Notes under the pieces: model-generated
The model's input: only the letters and a program-made list of their open reading frames with translations
What the model was told of the DNA's origin: nothing
The model's database searches: none
Part shown: positions 22,935-34,333 of the stretch, piece after piece
Numbering within the stretch: position 1 is the first letter of the stretch
Layout of the letters: the number at the start of each line of letters is the position of its first letter
Assembly (NCBI GenBank): GCA_019775845.1
Contig: JADQAV010000002.1
Coordinates: 930,001-994,000, forward strand
Direction of reading: 5' to 3'
Source: Myrmaecium sp. VS I D KN 1
Lineage: Eukaryota; Ascomycota; Dothideomycetes; Valsariales; Valsariaceae
DNA: 64,000 nucleotides
Made by a program: the position numbers and the translations under genes

Positions 22935-24506
22935 TCAGTCCGTATCCGTCTCCTGATGCGAGATCAACAGCTCCGGATCCGGCTCGTCATCATCCGTATC
23001 AAACGGCTTATGCTTGATCGTCGGCCTGAACGACGGTTCCCCGCGCGTAGACGCATCCGTCGACTCCGACCGAAAATCCACATCCTCCGAGCGCGCCGGC
23101 GGCGCCGGAACCCCGTTCTTGTACGCCGACGACGTGCCGTTCCAAGGAGGAGGCGGCGAGCGGCCGTCAGGCATGTCCTCCGGCCCGGCGAACGGATCCC
23201 GTTCCCGCTCCGGTTTTGACTTCCCCGCCTTCCCGCGCTCTACAAACGGCTTCTCGATCGCCTCCCGCCCCTGCCGAACCGCCTCTAACTCCGAGCCGAT
23301 GGTGCACATCAGCAGTGTCCAGTGCCGCTCCTCCGCGTACTGCCACTTCCCTTCCAGCCATTCCGCGAACCGTACCATCAGCTGCATCAAGCCCTCGATA
23401 TCGCCCCGGCTCGCCTTGCCCCATGGTACCTTCTTCAGCTCCTCCCTCACATCGCGATCGAACTTCCCCAGCCTCTCAACCACCTCTCCCCATAAGACCG
23501 CGCCTTGATCCAGGGCCTCCTTTTCGAACTCGGCCCGTTCAGCCCGTCGCTCTGCCCTACCCCTCTCCTCCTTCCAGTACTCCTCTGCCATATCCAACGT
23601 TCTTCTCTTCCGAGGAAGCTTCAAATACCCCGGCTCTTTCGTCGTCATGATTTCAGCATGCCCACTTCGCCCCTCTAAGAAACTCTTGATATCCTTCTCC
23701 ACTGCCTCCAGCGCCTCCCGATAACTCGCCACCTTCGCCTCCGTCTCGCTCTCCAGCGCCGCCAACTCCTCCCTCACCGTCCTTTGCTTCCGCTTCAGAA
23801 TCCGCAACCGCTCCTCCAACTCCCTAATCTTCCCTTCCAGCCGGTCATCCTGCCCCCGCAACTCCACCATCTTCTTCCCCGTCTCACCCTGCCGGACCGC
23901 GTCGATCTCCTTCCGCAAGCCCCGTCGCCGCTCCTCCCAGTCCCGGATCCGCCCGACCACGTCGTTGTAATCGCCCAGCTCCTCTTCCAACAGCTCTGCC
24001 TCGTGCGCTTTCACCTCGCTCAGCTGCTTGATGGTCCGCGTGATCTGCTTGCGGACGTTCTGCACGCTGGGCTTGGCCTGTCGGCGCGGAGGCGGGGAAG
24101 TAGGGGACGAATTTCGGCCCGGGGAGGAGACGGATGCGGATGCGGATGCCGCTGTTGGGGTTCGACTGCCTGTTGGGTCCTCATCGTTGGCGCCGTAGCC
24201 TCTAAGCAAAGCTTCGGACTGCAAATCCAACAGCTCCTGCAGCTTCGCCTCCAGCGCTCGCGCTTGGCGGCGGTAATACGAAAGCGTCGGAGATATGGCC
24301 GAGGTGGGGGGTATGGGATGGCCTGTCTGTGGGCTGCTAGGCGCCGTCTGGTAGATGCTACCGGTGATTGGCGGCGGGGGGAAGACCTGCGGAGCGGCAC
24401 TGTAGGCGGGCGAAGTCGACGTCGGAGGGGAGGACCGCATCGGATCACGGTGGATGGGCGAGGCGAGCATGACCGAGCGGTCGAGGAGAGTGGAGAGGAA
24501 GGACAT
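22935..24506 (-). CDS. ATG28: Atg28-like coiled-coil protein
   Basis: Single exon, 523 residues. The N-terminus begins MSFLSTLLDRSVML and is Ser/Pro-rich. A short helical block follows (SPTLSYYRRQARALEAKLQE, near residue 90). The long central part is Glu/Arg/Lys-rich coiled coil (residues about 150-280, for example RIRDWEERRRGLRKEID), then a Trp-containing helical region (VRFAEWLEGKWQYAEERHW). The tail is acidic (FDTDDDEPDPELL). This layout agrees with my recollection of the filamentous-fungal Atg28 family, a coiled-coil factor described first in Pichia pexophagy. The match rests on pattern memory rather than a catalytic motif, so another coiled-coil scaffold is possible. Confidence 0.6.
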   Translation of the reverse strand: MSFLSTLLDRSVMLASPIHRDPMRSSPPTSTSPAYSAAPQVFPPPPITGSIYQTAPSSPQTGHPIPPTSAISPTLSYYRRQARALEAKLQELLDLQSEALLRGYGANDEDPTGSRTPTAASASASVSSPGRNSSPTSPPPRRQAKPSVQNVRKQITRTIKQLSEVKAHEAELLEEELGDYNDVVGRIRDWEERRRGLRKEIDAVRQGETGKKMVELRGQDDRLEGKIRELEERLRILKRKQRTVREELAALESETEAKVASYREALEAVEKDIKSFLEGRSGHAEIMTTKEPGYLKLPRKRRTLDMAEEYWKEERGRAERRAERAEFEKEALDQGAVLWGEVVERLGKFDRDVREELKKVPWGKASRGDIEGLMQLMVRFAEWLEGKWQYAEERHWTLLMCTIGSELEAVRQGREAIEKPFVERGKAGKSKPERERDPFAGPEDMPDGRSPPPPWNGTSSAYKNGVPAPPARSEDVDFRSESTDASTRGEPSFRPTIKHKPFDTDDDEPDPELLISHQETDTD

Positions 24507-25152
24507 GGTTGGTTTAGCACACTTGCTCGTGGGTGATCACGGTGATCTTGGGCTTCGGTTCCCGAGGGTCAATTCACTGTAGAAGACGTGTATCGAGGGA
24601 AGTCGGGTATTTATGGAGAAGGTTGGAGAGGAGAGAGCTCTGGACCAGGCTCTAGCATATGGTGGAGGTGAGCATGTCTTGCTTCGCTATGGTCGCGTGG
24701 TGACTGAAGATGAGACATGGCAGGTACGATACTCCGGGGTAGCTTGGGAGCTCGGGCCAACTGATGATGCATGTGATGGTAGGCCTTGATGCCTGAGGCA
24801 GCGAGTTCTCTCCATCACTTCCTTCGAGTCTGCCATCTCTATCTTTGCTACTTCATCTACAGGTAACCAGGCCCAGTGAATCTAGTCAAGGGGCAAAATC
24901 TTGAGTACAAGTCTTCCTCTCCCGCCACTCACACAATAGGTTTATGTGCTTCACAGGAACCTTGTTCCTTCTGTTGCCGCGCTGTCTTGCAGTTTTTCAT
25001 ATTCACTTGATCTTGTCACAGTCACCTCTCTCTAGAGGACGTTCACACCATGGCCGAGTATATAAACCTCGAGCATAGCTTTGCTCTCAAACATTCAACA
25101 TTTTCTACACATTCTTTCATTGTTTCAATTTCACTCCTTCAATCACTGCACC
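24507..25152. other. Divergent intergenic region (Atg28-like / carbonic anhydrase)
   Basis: About 650 bp holding two promoters. It is CT-rich on the carbonic anhydrase side, with a clear TATA element near 25060. Confidence 0.5.
25059..25066 (+). promoter_or_regulatory. TATA box of the carbonic anhydrase gene
   Basis: TATATAAA lies 87 bp upstream of the ATG at 25153, followed by a CT-rich, leader-like stretch. A strong consensus TATA is uncommon in this window and suggests regulated expression. Confidence 0.6.
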
Positions 25153-26047
25153 ATGCGCCAATCATTGCTTTTTCTGTTCTTGTTCTGTACTTCCTACATA
25201 ACCGCGAGCTGTCTGCACGGTACCTCCAAGTTTCGTCGCCTGGCTAAACAGAGTACGGTCAATGTCAGCAGCTATGGATATACGGATCTTCAAGGACCTC
25301 TCAACTGGGCTGGACTGGATCCTCACAACATCGCCTGTGCAACTGGCAAATATCAGTCGCCCATCAACCTCGACCAGTCCATCGAGACTGTCGCCAATGC
25401 GCCTATTATAAACATCCCTGATGTCAGGTCCGCCGAATTCGAGAATATAGGCACCACGGTCAAAGTAATTTTGAACGGCACTACCACTATATCTGGAACT
25501 ACTTTCGGTCTTCAGCAAATCCACCTTCATACTCCGTCAGAGCACCGGATCAATGAAGAATACTATCCTTTGGAAATGCATATGGTACATGAAGCTACGA
25601 GTAAGTATATTGTATCCTATATTCCTTGATTCCAAGCTAACTTCTACAGATGGTTCTGGTGATCTGGCCGTGATCTCAGTACTCTTCCAACTTTCCGAGA
25701 GTCATAGCACCACTGAGCTCCTTACGGCTTTGACCGCGAACCTCGATGCGATCGCTACCCCAGGAACCGTTGTCAATACAGGTATGCTTAGATTCGGTCC
25801 TCTGATCAAGCACCTTACTACCACGCCTCTCTTTCAATATACCGGATCTCTTACCACACCACCCTGTACCGAGGGCCTCACATTCCTTATCGCCAAGGAA
25901 CCACTTCCCCTGAACGTCGCGGTCTATAACAAGATCAAGAAAGTCTTGAAGTATAACGCGAGATATACGCAGAACAAACTCGGTACAGAGAACCTTCTGC
26001 TTCTTTCAGCTGATACCATGGTTGAGAAAGGAGTCTACCGGAAGTAG
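25153..26047 (+). CDS. Secreted alpha-class carbonic anhydrase
   Basis: Exons 25153-25600 and 25650-26047 give 281 residues. The 49-bp intron has a GTAAGT donor and GCTAACTT branch and restores VHEAT-NGSGDLAV. The N-terminus is a signal peptide (MRQSLLFLFLFCTSYITAS, residues 1-19), so the enzyme should be secreted. Alpha-CA hallmarks: the zinc ligands His124 and His126 (IHLHTPSEHR) and His143 (EMHMVH), the SPINL segment at residues 69-73, and the substrate-pocket loop SLTTPPCTEG. Cys62 and the Cys in PPCTEG probably form the conserved disulfide. It would interconvert CO2 and bicarbonate outside the cell. NVSS and NGTT are potential N-glycosylation sites. All catalytic residues look intact. 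Confidence 0.93.
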
Positions 26048-26629
26048 CCTGGATGTTACAAAACCAGCACGATCTTTGAGCTGATATGTCTATCGCTGGC
26101 ATGACTAATACATCAGCTGTTTCTGTAGCCCCCGGAACGGCGGGTGGTAAGTTGGAATAGGCGTACTATTCTCGGTAGCCCAGGCGGCATATACATTATG
26201 GGTCTATAGCTGTGTTCACGACCGACACGCTCACCTAGTACAGGTAATACATAATGCTTAATTCCACACTACTCCAATAGGTAGGATAGTTTTTATTCAT
26301 CCACTCATTCAACCATGTCAATTCAAACAATCGTCGTCGTCAGAAAAATTTGTTCCATATATCAGGATATTTCTTTAGCGACAGGGATGGGCTTGATGTC
26401 CCTATTGCTTGACTACACTACATCCCGCTCTCGCCACATGCCACCACTCTGTATACGCAACCGAAACCGACCCCTTCTTCGCTTCTACACTGTCCTGAAC
26501 CATTCTTCACCCATCTCGCCTTTCTTTATCGTACATTTCATAGTATAAGATGCTCTCTCATCCTTGTCTTAATCGTCACTGAGTATCATTGCTCGATATC
26601 CCTGAAGCTCTTTTCGAACAGCACACTCG
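26048..26629. other. Intergenic: carbonic anhydrase 3' flank and SANT gene promoter
   Basis: About 580 bp, AT-richer than the genes. No coding sequence supported. An in-frame ATG-containing stretch from 26589 in another frame overlaps the next gene and lacks protein-like features. Confidence 0.45.
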
Positions 26630-29361
26630 ATGGAGGCAACGTCAACCTCCAAGTCAGGCTCAGTTTGGGGACCTTCACGTCTCGATTCTAGATCCCAGGT
26701 GCATATATGGGAATCCAAAGCAGAGATATATGGAGGTCTTCGGCCTAGAATATATACAATCGTTCGCTCAGAACCGTGGATTGTATCGCCGGGTCTGGCT
26801 TCTGGCGGCAGCCCAGTCACCACGACTGATCCGTCGACGACAATCACCAATGACTCGGGCCCTGAGAAAGGCCGCGTACCACCTGGGGGTTTGTCACGCG
26901 TTTCAGAGCCCCATCATCGACGCTCGACGACGGTTGAACCACCTACACTGCCGGTCCCACAAGGGTCTCCTGTTACCACACCATCAGCGGATGTTATACC
27001 CCGGTTACTTCAGGACCTGGCGATTAAATCAGAGTACATTACAGATGCTCCTTCACCTCAAAATGAATGCGAGACGGACAGTGCCTATTCACTGTCAGAT
27101 ACAAGCCCTCACCATCCTGCCGAGGAACTACCAGGTCCACTCGTCCAATTGTACGCTCCGGAATCAGGATCATGGATTCCCATCCCGAATGAAGTCGAAT
27201 GTCTATCGTCTAAACAAAGACAACCATCTGTCCAAAGCAATTATAACATCGACGACTTTCATTTTGAGGATAATGAAGGGACAGAAGAAGGTGGATTCTT
27301 ATTCGCCCATGATAGCATCGAAAGTGAAGACTTGGAAGTCAAGCAGAGTATTGAAGGTGCGCTTACGACGTCGTTGCCTACCTCTAGCATAGTGGAAAAG
27401 GATACCGACTTTCTATCTTCCGGAGATGATGAGGATAGCGGTGTCCTCCGCGAGATCATTGTCGACACGTTGCCTGCCACCGACGAGCTAGGCCGACCTT
27501 ATACATCACACCGGCAGGGTCCTCTCAACAACGAGGACAACAGGGCCGGTCCCAGTGGTGGCGGCGCACCGAGCCTATCCCGCCAGCTCTTCGTACCGTC
27601 AGCGAAGGACCTACGGGATATCGAGTACAGGAAGCGGCACACCTGGACACATGCCGAACGCGTTACGCTTTGCATCCTCCGTCGCTTCTACGAGAACTCC
27701 TGGGCCGACACCGGATCTGTGTTCAACAAGCACCATGGCCTGGATATCAGTATCGGCACGTTGAAGACGCAGTGGGCGGAATTGAGGAAGTTCCGTAAGT
27801 GTATACCGCGAAAGTCTCCTACCGTAATGTGTGAACCCTGACTCTTTTTACCACAGGCATGGCAAAGGCATGGCTCGCTGTGTATGAATTCACGCCGTTC
27901 GATAGCCGCGCACAGTGGCTTTTAGACAAGTTCGAAGGTCTGGAGACGACTGCAGCGATGATCGACATCACTTTAATCAGACGTACCAAAGAAGATGTCC
28001 TGCAGAAGTCAAGTGCTATGCTTGATATGACGAATCCACGCACCAAGCAGAGATATGCACGATATCGAGCGAAGGTGAACCAGCCAGAACCACAAGCATC
28101 CGTCCTAAAACAGCAGGAGACTCTTCCAAACTTCGAGATCTATCAAGAAGCAACCCCTCCCCCCTCATCGCCTCAGACCTCCATCCCCTCCTCATCCACC
28201 GCCTCCCAACCCACAACGAGTCCGTACTTCTCCTCTCCCACGCCAGCGCTGCTCTACCGCATCTGGACCGGCCCGTCCCGGCTGCCGCACCCCCACCCGG
28301 ACATCCGCGCCATCCACTTCGCGCACTGCACACGGGTGCTGCCCCCGCCGCCGGCCGCGGACGACGACCGCTTCCTCCACTGCGCCGCGAGCCACCTGTG
28401 GTGGCACGACACGCCGAGCTCGCTCGTCAGCACGACGGAGTCGTTGCTCAGCGCGATCAAGAAGGGGCTCGGCAAGCTCGACGAGGACGACAGCATCCTC
28501 CCAGCGCACGAGCACAACAAGCATAAGCAGCAGAAGCAGGAAGAAAACACAACCCTCTACCTCTCCCTCATCACCACCGCCCCCCTCCCGCCCACCTCCC
28601 TCTACCACGCCGCCCGCGCCATCCCCCTCCTCCACCGACGGGGCATGGTCACCGGGATGCGCTACCGCGGCACAGACGAGCACTGGATCTGGGCCGCCAT
28701 CCCGGGACCCGCCATCCTCTCCACCATCCCCTTCGCCGCGCTGCTGCGGCAGGCCGTAGGGCAGCCCGGTCCAGGGAGCTGCGCCGTCGCCGTCGCCGTC
28801 GCCGTCGCCGACCTCCTCCGCCTCGACGTCCTGCGCCGCAGCCACACCGTGCCCGCGGCCAAGCAGCGCTTCCTCCGCGCGCGCCACGTGCTCGACGAGC
28901 GCGCCGCGGGGGCGATGGGCACGCTGGTTCGGACGCTGCTCGGCTATGACGGCGGCGGCAGTTCGCACTTCCCCAGGGACGTCGCTGCCAACGCTGGCGT
29001 GACCGCCATCCTGCCCAAGCTTGTCCGCGACGTGACGGAGGGGTGGGCGCTGGCGCTGCCGGGCTCGCGGTGCCGGGAGGAGCGGGTGGAGGAGTTGGGC
29101 GAGCGGTTTGCGGCGGCAGTGGTCGCGGCGGGCGGGGGCGGTGCGGTTGTGCCGGTGTCGGTGAGGGATGCGCTTGTGGAGGCCTGGTGCTGTGGGGTGG
29201 AGAGGGGGTTGGCGGATTTGGAGGGGTGGCAGGGTGGTGGTAATGGTGGTAGTGGCGGTGGGGTGAAGTGGAGGGGATGGAAAGGGAAGGGGAAGGGGAA
29301 GGGCAAAGGCAAAGGGATCACGTATCGGGAGCGGGTGGGGGAGATGTATCGGAGGTTGTAG
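26630..29361 (+). CDS. SANT/Myb-like protein with C-terminal ART-like (DUF7587-type) module
   Basis: Exons 26630-27794 and 27857-29361 give 889 residues. The 62-bp intron has a GTAAGT donor and splits codon Arg389 within the DNA-binding-like region. Residues 1-330 are disordered and acidic. Residues 334-410 form a fungal SANT/Myb-like domain (RHTWTHAERVTLCILRRFYE, then GTLKTQWAELRKF and WLAVYEFTPF). From residue 519 a second module starts with LLYRIW (Arg523), then SSLVSTTESLLSAI (residues 577-590) and GTDEHWIWAAIPGPAILST (Glu663). This matches my memory of a fungal domain of unknown function in which an Arg, an STS-like strand and a Glu-x-x-x-W strand are spaced as in R-S-E ADP-ribosyltransferases. 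The tail has Gly-Lys repeats (KGKGKGKGKG). Function unknown; nuclear location is inferred from the SANT domain. Confidence 0.75.
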
Positions 29362-29906
29362 GGGGGTTTTCGAGATCTGTGGGCGGAGGTGTATGGATGT
29401 TCGTGAAAAGGTAAGTGAGCAGCGTCGTTATGTCGGATTGCCATGTGTATGAAGGATGGGACAACATGGTAAGTCGGTGTCGCGTCCTGAGGCGATGAAA
29501 GCGGATGAAAAGACGCGGGTGTCGCCCAGTGACATGAGAAACCCCAGGTGCCATCGAGACTTCTTGCAAAGGGACCATGAGAAAAAGACGCCGATCATAT
29601 GAAAGACAGAAAGTCAGAGGGCGAGGGAACGAATAAACTCAATATCCACATAAGCAAACTAAACTCCACTCCAACATGATATACGCGATGATGTTGTACA
29701 TAAGACAACCCTGCCCCTGGGGAATCCCACAAACGCCTCATGCCGAAGTAGAAGACCGAAGAGGACCGACAGAAAAAGGAAGATAGACGCACGCCCTAAC
29801 TTTTCGCCGCAACCGAGAGAGTGAGAAGGATAAAGACCATGAAACCCGATTCGAAATCCGAAATGTGCCATGTGCAAGATGTCAGAAGAAAAAAGGCTCC
29901 AGAACC
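29362..29906. other. Convergent intergenic region (SANT gene / DPP1)
   Basis: About 545 bp between two 3' ends; no gene, repeat or structure recognised. Confidence 0.5.
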
Positions 29907-31795
29907 TCACCTAGCATACGTCTCCACCAACTGCACCCCTCTTCCCGCACCACCAGGGCCCCCGCCGCCATGCGCCGGCGGCACCGGCGGCACATCCTCC
30001 TGCTGTTGATACAGCGGACTTCCCAAATCCCCGCTGCCCACCAACGTCCCGCTCGACTCCCTAATACTGCTTAGCCGGCCAAGCGGCATGCCACGTCCAG
30101 CAACCGCACCACCATGGTACCCGGTATCCACATTCAAGCCGGTATAACCGCCCGCCGCCGTGACGGGTACCGGGCTGATCCCGCGGTCCGGCCGGCTCAG
30201 CGAGTACGTCGACCGGAGCTCGTACGCGCTGCTCGCCGCGTCCTCGTTGTCCTCCTCCGAACTGCTCTCGCCGTAGTAGTCCATCCGCCGCCGCGTGCTC
30301 CCGCTCCGCAGGCTGCTGCCGAACGGGTTGTTCCGTCCGAGCTGGGCCTCGTACTCCCCGGCCACCGCCACGGCGCCGCCGTCGCCGTAAGCCTGTCGCG
30401 CGCGCTGGGACGCTTCGATCTGCGCTCGGAAGACATTACCACTCCCTCCGGCGCTGGACGGAGGAACCGTCGGAGAAGGCCGCTCCTCGTCCGTCGGGGC
30501 CTTCCTCAGGGGCTCGACGCCTTCAGGCAGACCGAGTGATTCCACCGTGTCGCTTCGTTGGATAGCATACGGCCCCGGGGGTTGGGGCGACTTTCCCCAA
30601 CTTCTGATGGGATATGCGCGGCCTTTCCTCCAGGACTCGTGGATAGGCGGGAAGTATTGACGGTAGCTTGCCCAAGCGACGAGGATACCGAGGAGAGAGC
30701 CGAATAGAACGTCGAAGGGATGATGCCGGGCGTCCATGATGCGGGAGCCGGCGATCAACGCGGCGCCTAGGGTGGGTATAAGTACGATAAATGCTTTCCA
30801 GACCTCTCCCTTGGAGTCGAGGACGTGAAGTTTGCCGGCCAGGTAGATTGAGAGGTAGAAGAGGCCAGCAAAGGCGGCTATGATATCGTCAGCAACCTCC
30901 TGTCAGTATTCTAGATCCGAGAATTCGAAACGTACTACTACTGTGACCGGAGGGGAAGCTCCGAAACCCGTCTTTTAGAATGGCATTGTCGGTTTGGGTG
31001 CAAATACTGTGATTCGAGAGGCCAAAGTACGGGGACGTGATGACCGCCACGCCATAGCTCTGCGGGCTCGGCAGATCGAACGCGAACTCCGTCCGGGCCA
31101 GCGTCATATTCGGCTGGCATCGATCGATGAGGTCCGGTCTCGGTTTCCCAATCGCATTCTTCAGCGTTCCTGTTCCGGTGTTAGCACCCCAAGAGCATTT
31201 CCGCATTTCCACATTCACTGCCGCGTAGCCCAACACGCACCGGTAATAGTGAATGCCGCACCCACCGCCAGCGCCAGCCCCAATATCCCGCAGTTGAGCT
31301 CCCACGCCCGATCCTTGAACCTATACCGGCCCGTCAGCTTCCTCTTTCCGGTCCCCGGGACCGGATCCTGGTGGGAAAAGAGCCCATCGATCAGCAAGGT
31401 GTAGATGGCGATGATGACGGCGGGAGCGAAGACGACGTAGACGATGAGCATCGACACCGGGACGCGCTCGTGGACGGCATACGGATATTGGAGGGTGTAG
31501 TTTCGGAGGGAGAAGTGCTGGTGGTACGGCTCGACGGCATCGAGGATGGTGAAGGCGACGATGAGTGCGCTGGTGAGAGATGTTTAGCTCGAATTCATAG
31601 CTCCAGACTTCACCAGCGCTGCGGGCTTGGAGGTATGTCCGTACATGATTATGAGGTAGTCGACGAGATATCTGCGCGGATATTAGCATTCTATGTTCGC
31701 ATGGATCCTGCTGCGGTGCCTGCTTACGAGAAGATGACCTTCTTCGGTAGCCTCTTCTTAGAGAAAGGCAGCTTCTGCGACTGCCATGCATCCAT
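29907..31795 (-). CDS. DPP1: Dpp1-type lipid phosphate phosphatase (PAP2 family)
   Basis: Five exons: 31795-31728, 31671-31645, 31569-31241, 31169-30936 and 30877-29907, total 542 residues. Junctions read VIF-SYLVDYLII, II-ALIVAFTILDAVEP, FTIT-GTLKNAIGKPRP and GHSS-TAFAGLFYLS. Exon 2 is only 27 nt. All three PAP2 signatures are present: KNAIGKPRP (residues 145-153), FPSGHSS (about 204-210) and SRIMDARHHPFDVLFG (about 250-265, catalytic His and Asp). About six membrane helices are visible. By family it dephosphorylates diacylglycerol pyrophosphate and phosphatidate in vacuolar or ER membranes. The C-terminal 230 residues are a Gly/Ser-rich, probably cytosolic tail, longer than in yeast Dpp1. 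Confidence 0.9.
31645..31671 (-). other. 27-nt coding microexon in DPP1
   Basis: Flanked by introns 31672-31727 (56 bp) and 31570-31644 (75 bp), both with GT...AG ends and CTAAT/CTAAA branch-like sites. It encodes the YLVDYLII part of the first membrane helix and is needed to keep phase. Confidence 0.8.
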
Positions 31796-32785
31796 GGCGA
31801 GGTACGGCGGGTGGGTTAGTTGCGTTGCTGGAGGAGTATGAAGCTCCAGTCGAGCTATTCGAATTGTTGCAAGGTCGATCTTTGTCGAGGACTGCGAGCC
31901 AGTCTTGTCACCAAGCGGAAGGGTATGCGATATTACAAAAGGATCCCGACGTTCTCGTCTCAGGTGGACGCGCGAGAAACAGTGAGTGAATCAAAGAACG
32001 AGGGTGCAAATGAGAAGACACATCAGGTTCATTCATGCGCGATGATCATCCCAGTTTCAGGCCGCACCGTCACCGCGGAAACATGCAACACGCCTGCACA
32101 GAGTGGGAGGTCAAAAGATGAGGTCGGGAAAGAACACAAGAGGATGTATTCGAGTTTTCTTCTTCGTCAATCAGAGTAGGCTACCGGTAGGATCTATCAG
32201 TGGGTGAGCATGGCAGCGTAGGTAGGCCAGCGGCAAATGTTCCAACCAGCGATGTGGATGTGTGTTTGTGGCTGTGAGAGTGAGTGGATGCGGGCCAAGA
32301 GCTCATCCTTTGTCGTCCTTCCCTGCCTTCGGAGTTTAGCTTGCTTGGCCTGTTTCAGTCCGCGCACCGTCGACAGCACCGTGTCTGCGAACTCAAATGT
32401 GAACGGACTGAAGTTTGAATATGCTGAAATCTCATAGTATATTTGAATATATACAGTTATCCATAAAGTATCCTTAATTGAACGTGCCGTAAACCCTCAC
32501 AAGCTACGACGTAAACACCACCAAAGACCTGGGGAAGAACCCTTGATGACGATCCCGATTCCCACAGCGGCAACCTGTCACATTGACAAGTACGCCACCA
32601 CCCGCCATCACCTCCAAGCCTCCTCGGAACGCGCGTCTGCGTCTAAGTTTCGATGAAAGCGTCCATCCGCTTTCAGTTGTATCCAAAATCGCACAAGTCT
32701 CAAGAGCATCTAAACTCACATGGCTAAGCTTACATGGCAGACATAATGGATCAACAGAATGGGCGCGCACGATAGGGCTATTGAC
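31796..32785. other. Intergenic: DPP1 promoter and 3' flank of hydrolase gene
   Basis: Nearly 1 kb. An open plus-strand stretch around 31820-32179 has no protein-like features. Around 32400-32500 the DNA is AT-rich, consistent with a 3' flank. No gene supported. Confidence 0.45.
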
Positions 32786-34029
32786 TCAAGGCTCCAGTAC
32801 ATGCCTTTGCTCATCCCGCACCCATTGCCTCAGCACTGCTCTCAGACGCTCCTCAGCCCCACGCTCGTGCCAGAAGTGACCAGCGCCATGGATCTCTTCA
32901 TAGGAAAACGGGCTCGAATCCGCTTCAAGCCTCTTCGACCACGCCGTCAGCTTCTTGATGGACGTGAAGGAATCCCGGTCGCCGAACAATGCTAGCGTGG
33001 GGCGGTGCAGGATATTCTGCGCTCCCTGTTGCGTCCTCCAGAACGCGGATCCGACCATCGGCGCGGCGAACATGGACAACGGGGGAAGGATGGGCGAGAC
33101 CAGGAGGTAGGATGTGTGCGGCAGGCGTATAGACGAGCGTTGCACCGGACCATCAACTGCGGGCACATCATTGCTAGCCTTGCGATGGTGGTTCCGGAGT
33201 GAAAGGGAGCGCAAGTGTTTCCGCAACGGTGATCCGGGGCCTTCCATATTCCGTTGTTTCTCGCGACTTGACTGCCGGGCTTCTGGGCGGGTTTCTTCCC
33301 CGCCCATAGTCGTAGAGGAGGAATGCTTGTGCCCGTGCTGCGTGCCTTCCGCATGGACTATTCTACTGCTTTCCCAATCACTGTTGCTCTGCGCTGAAAT
33401 ATTGCGCGCACGTAGAACGATTTCTGATGCGGCTGAGCCTGGCTCGGTGGTTGCGAATCGGTGGAGAATCTCCTTGGTCGACGGCAGATGTGTAACTATC
33501 AGTGAGCCGTACGAGTATCCCCCAAGCAAGATCCAAACTGGCTGGATTGTTTCGGTATTGTCCGGAACCTTGGCCGGGCGTGTCGCATCCGACGAGCTCG
33601 CTGGGCGATCTGGAGAAGAGGGCAGCTCTAGAAGGTCCAGATAGTGCATGAGGAATCCGGCGAAGGAGATATAGTCGTCTAACTCGGGCCTGCCCGTCCA
33701 GCTCGTTCGGCCTTTGGACATGCCAGCACCTCTTTCGAACCCCATTAGACTATTATTGCATGAATTCCATTGGAATACGCTCACCGAAAGTTGAACGTTC
33801 CGACCGTAATGCCTTGCTGGAGCAGCTCTTGGCCGACAGTACCGACAACATGATCATCGTATGAGCCGCCGAGAGGCGCATATGGGTGAGCAATTACGGC
33901 GCCTCGAGCTCTGAAGTGGGATGTCGCGTTCGTCCCATGCTTGTTTGGACGGTAGATCCGGCAGTCCAGTGGTGTATCATCATGGAGACTTGGGATGGTG
34001 AAGCTGAAGGTAGGCTCCGGAAGAACCAT
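32786..34029 (-). CDS. Alpha/beta-hydrolase fold protein
   Basis: Exons 34029-33785 and 33731-32786 give 396 residues. The 53-bp intron (GTGAGC donor, CTAAT branch) joins GTFNF to RGAGMSKGRTSW, which restores the strand-to-oxyanion-loop region (NFRGAG). The family triad is visible: nucleophile Ser155 in GGYSYGSLI, an Asp in LFGDRDSF (333 or 335) and His367 in HGAGHFW. The N-terminal HPYAPLGGSYDD corresponds to the HPHP-type loop of the small COG2945-like hydrolases. Between the nucleophile and the acid residue lies a roughly 100-residue Ser/Arg/His-rich insert (about residues 180-270). Substrate unknown. The gene is divergent from PIG-S, 304 bp away. Confidence 0.82.
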
Positions 34030-34333
34030 AATTGGGTCACACCGAGACCCAGGAGCGCCTGCCTTATAGCATGCTGGTGTCGATAGGAATGAGGGTTGCG
34101 CTTTTTGTAGTGATTGTGTGTTTGTATTCGTATTCGTATGTACACATGAAGGAGAGGTGAAGAAGGTGACGACAGCGGGGAGTACGGCAGGCGCTGCGGC
34201 CCAAGAACGCGAAACTCCGACGGCAACCGTGCCACGCGCAGTTCAAGCTGCCCTGGGCCCCTTGGTGTCCTCAACCGCCCGCCAGACGCCGAAAGTCGAT
34301 CGATAGAACACCACCGGACAACATCACTGCAGG

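Noticed and set aside
26589-27392. 267-codon open frame overlapping the SANT gene
   Set aside because: It overlaps a better-supported frame with a recognisable domain, has no domain of its own, and is rich in His, Arg and Leu as expected of a shifted frame.
19577-31795. Two PAP2-fold genes as a tandem duplication
   Set aside because: They lie about 9 kb apart with different active-site motifs (SLHFG versus PSGH) and different helix layouts, so they belong to separate branches of the superfamily.
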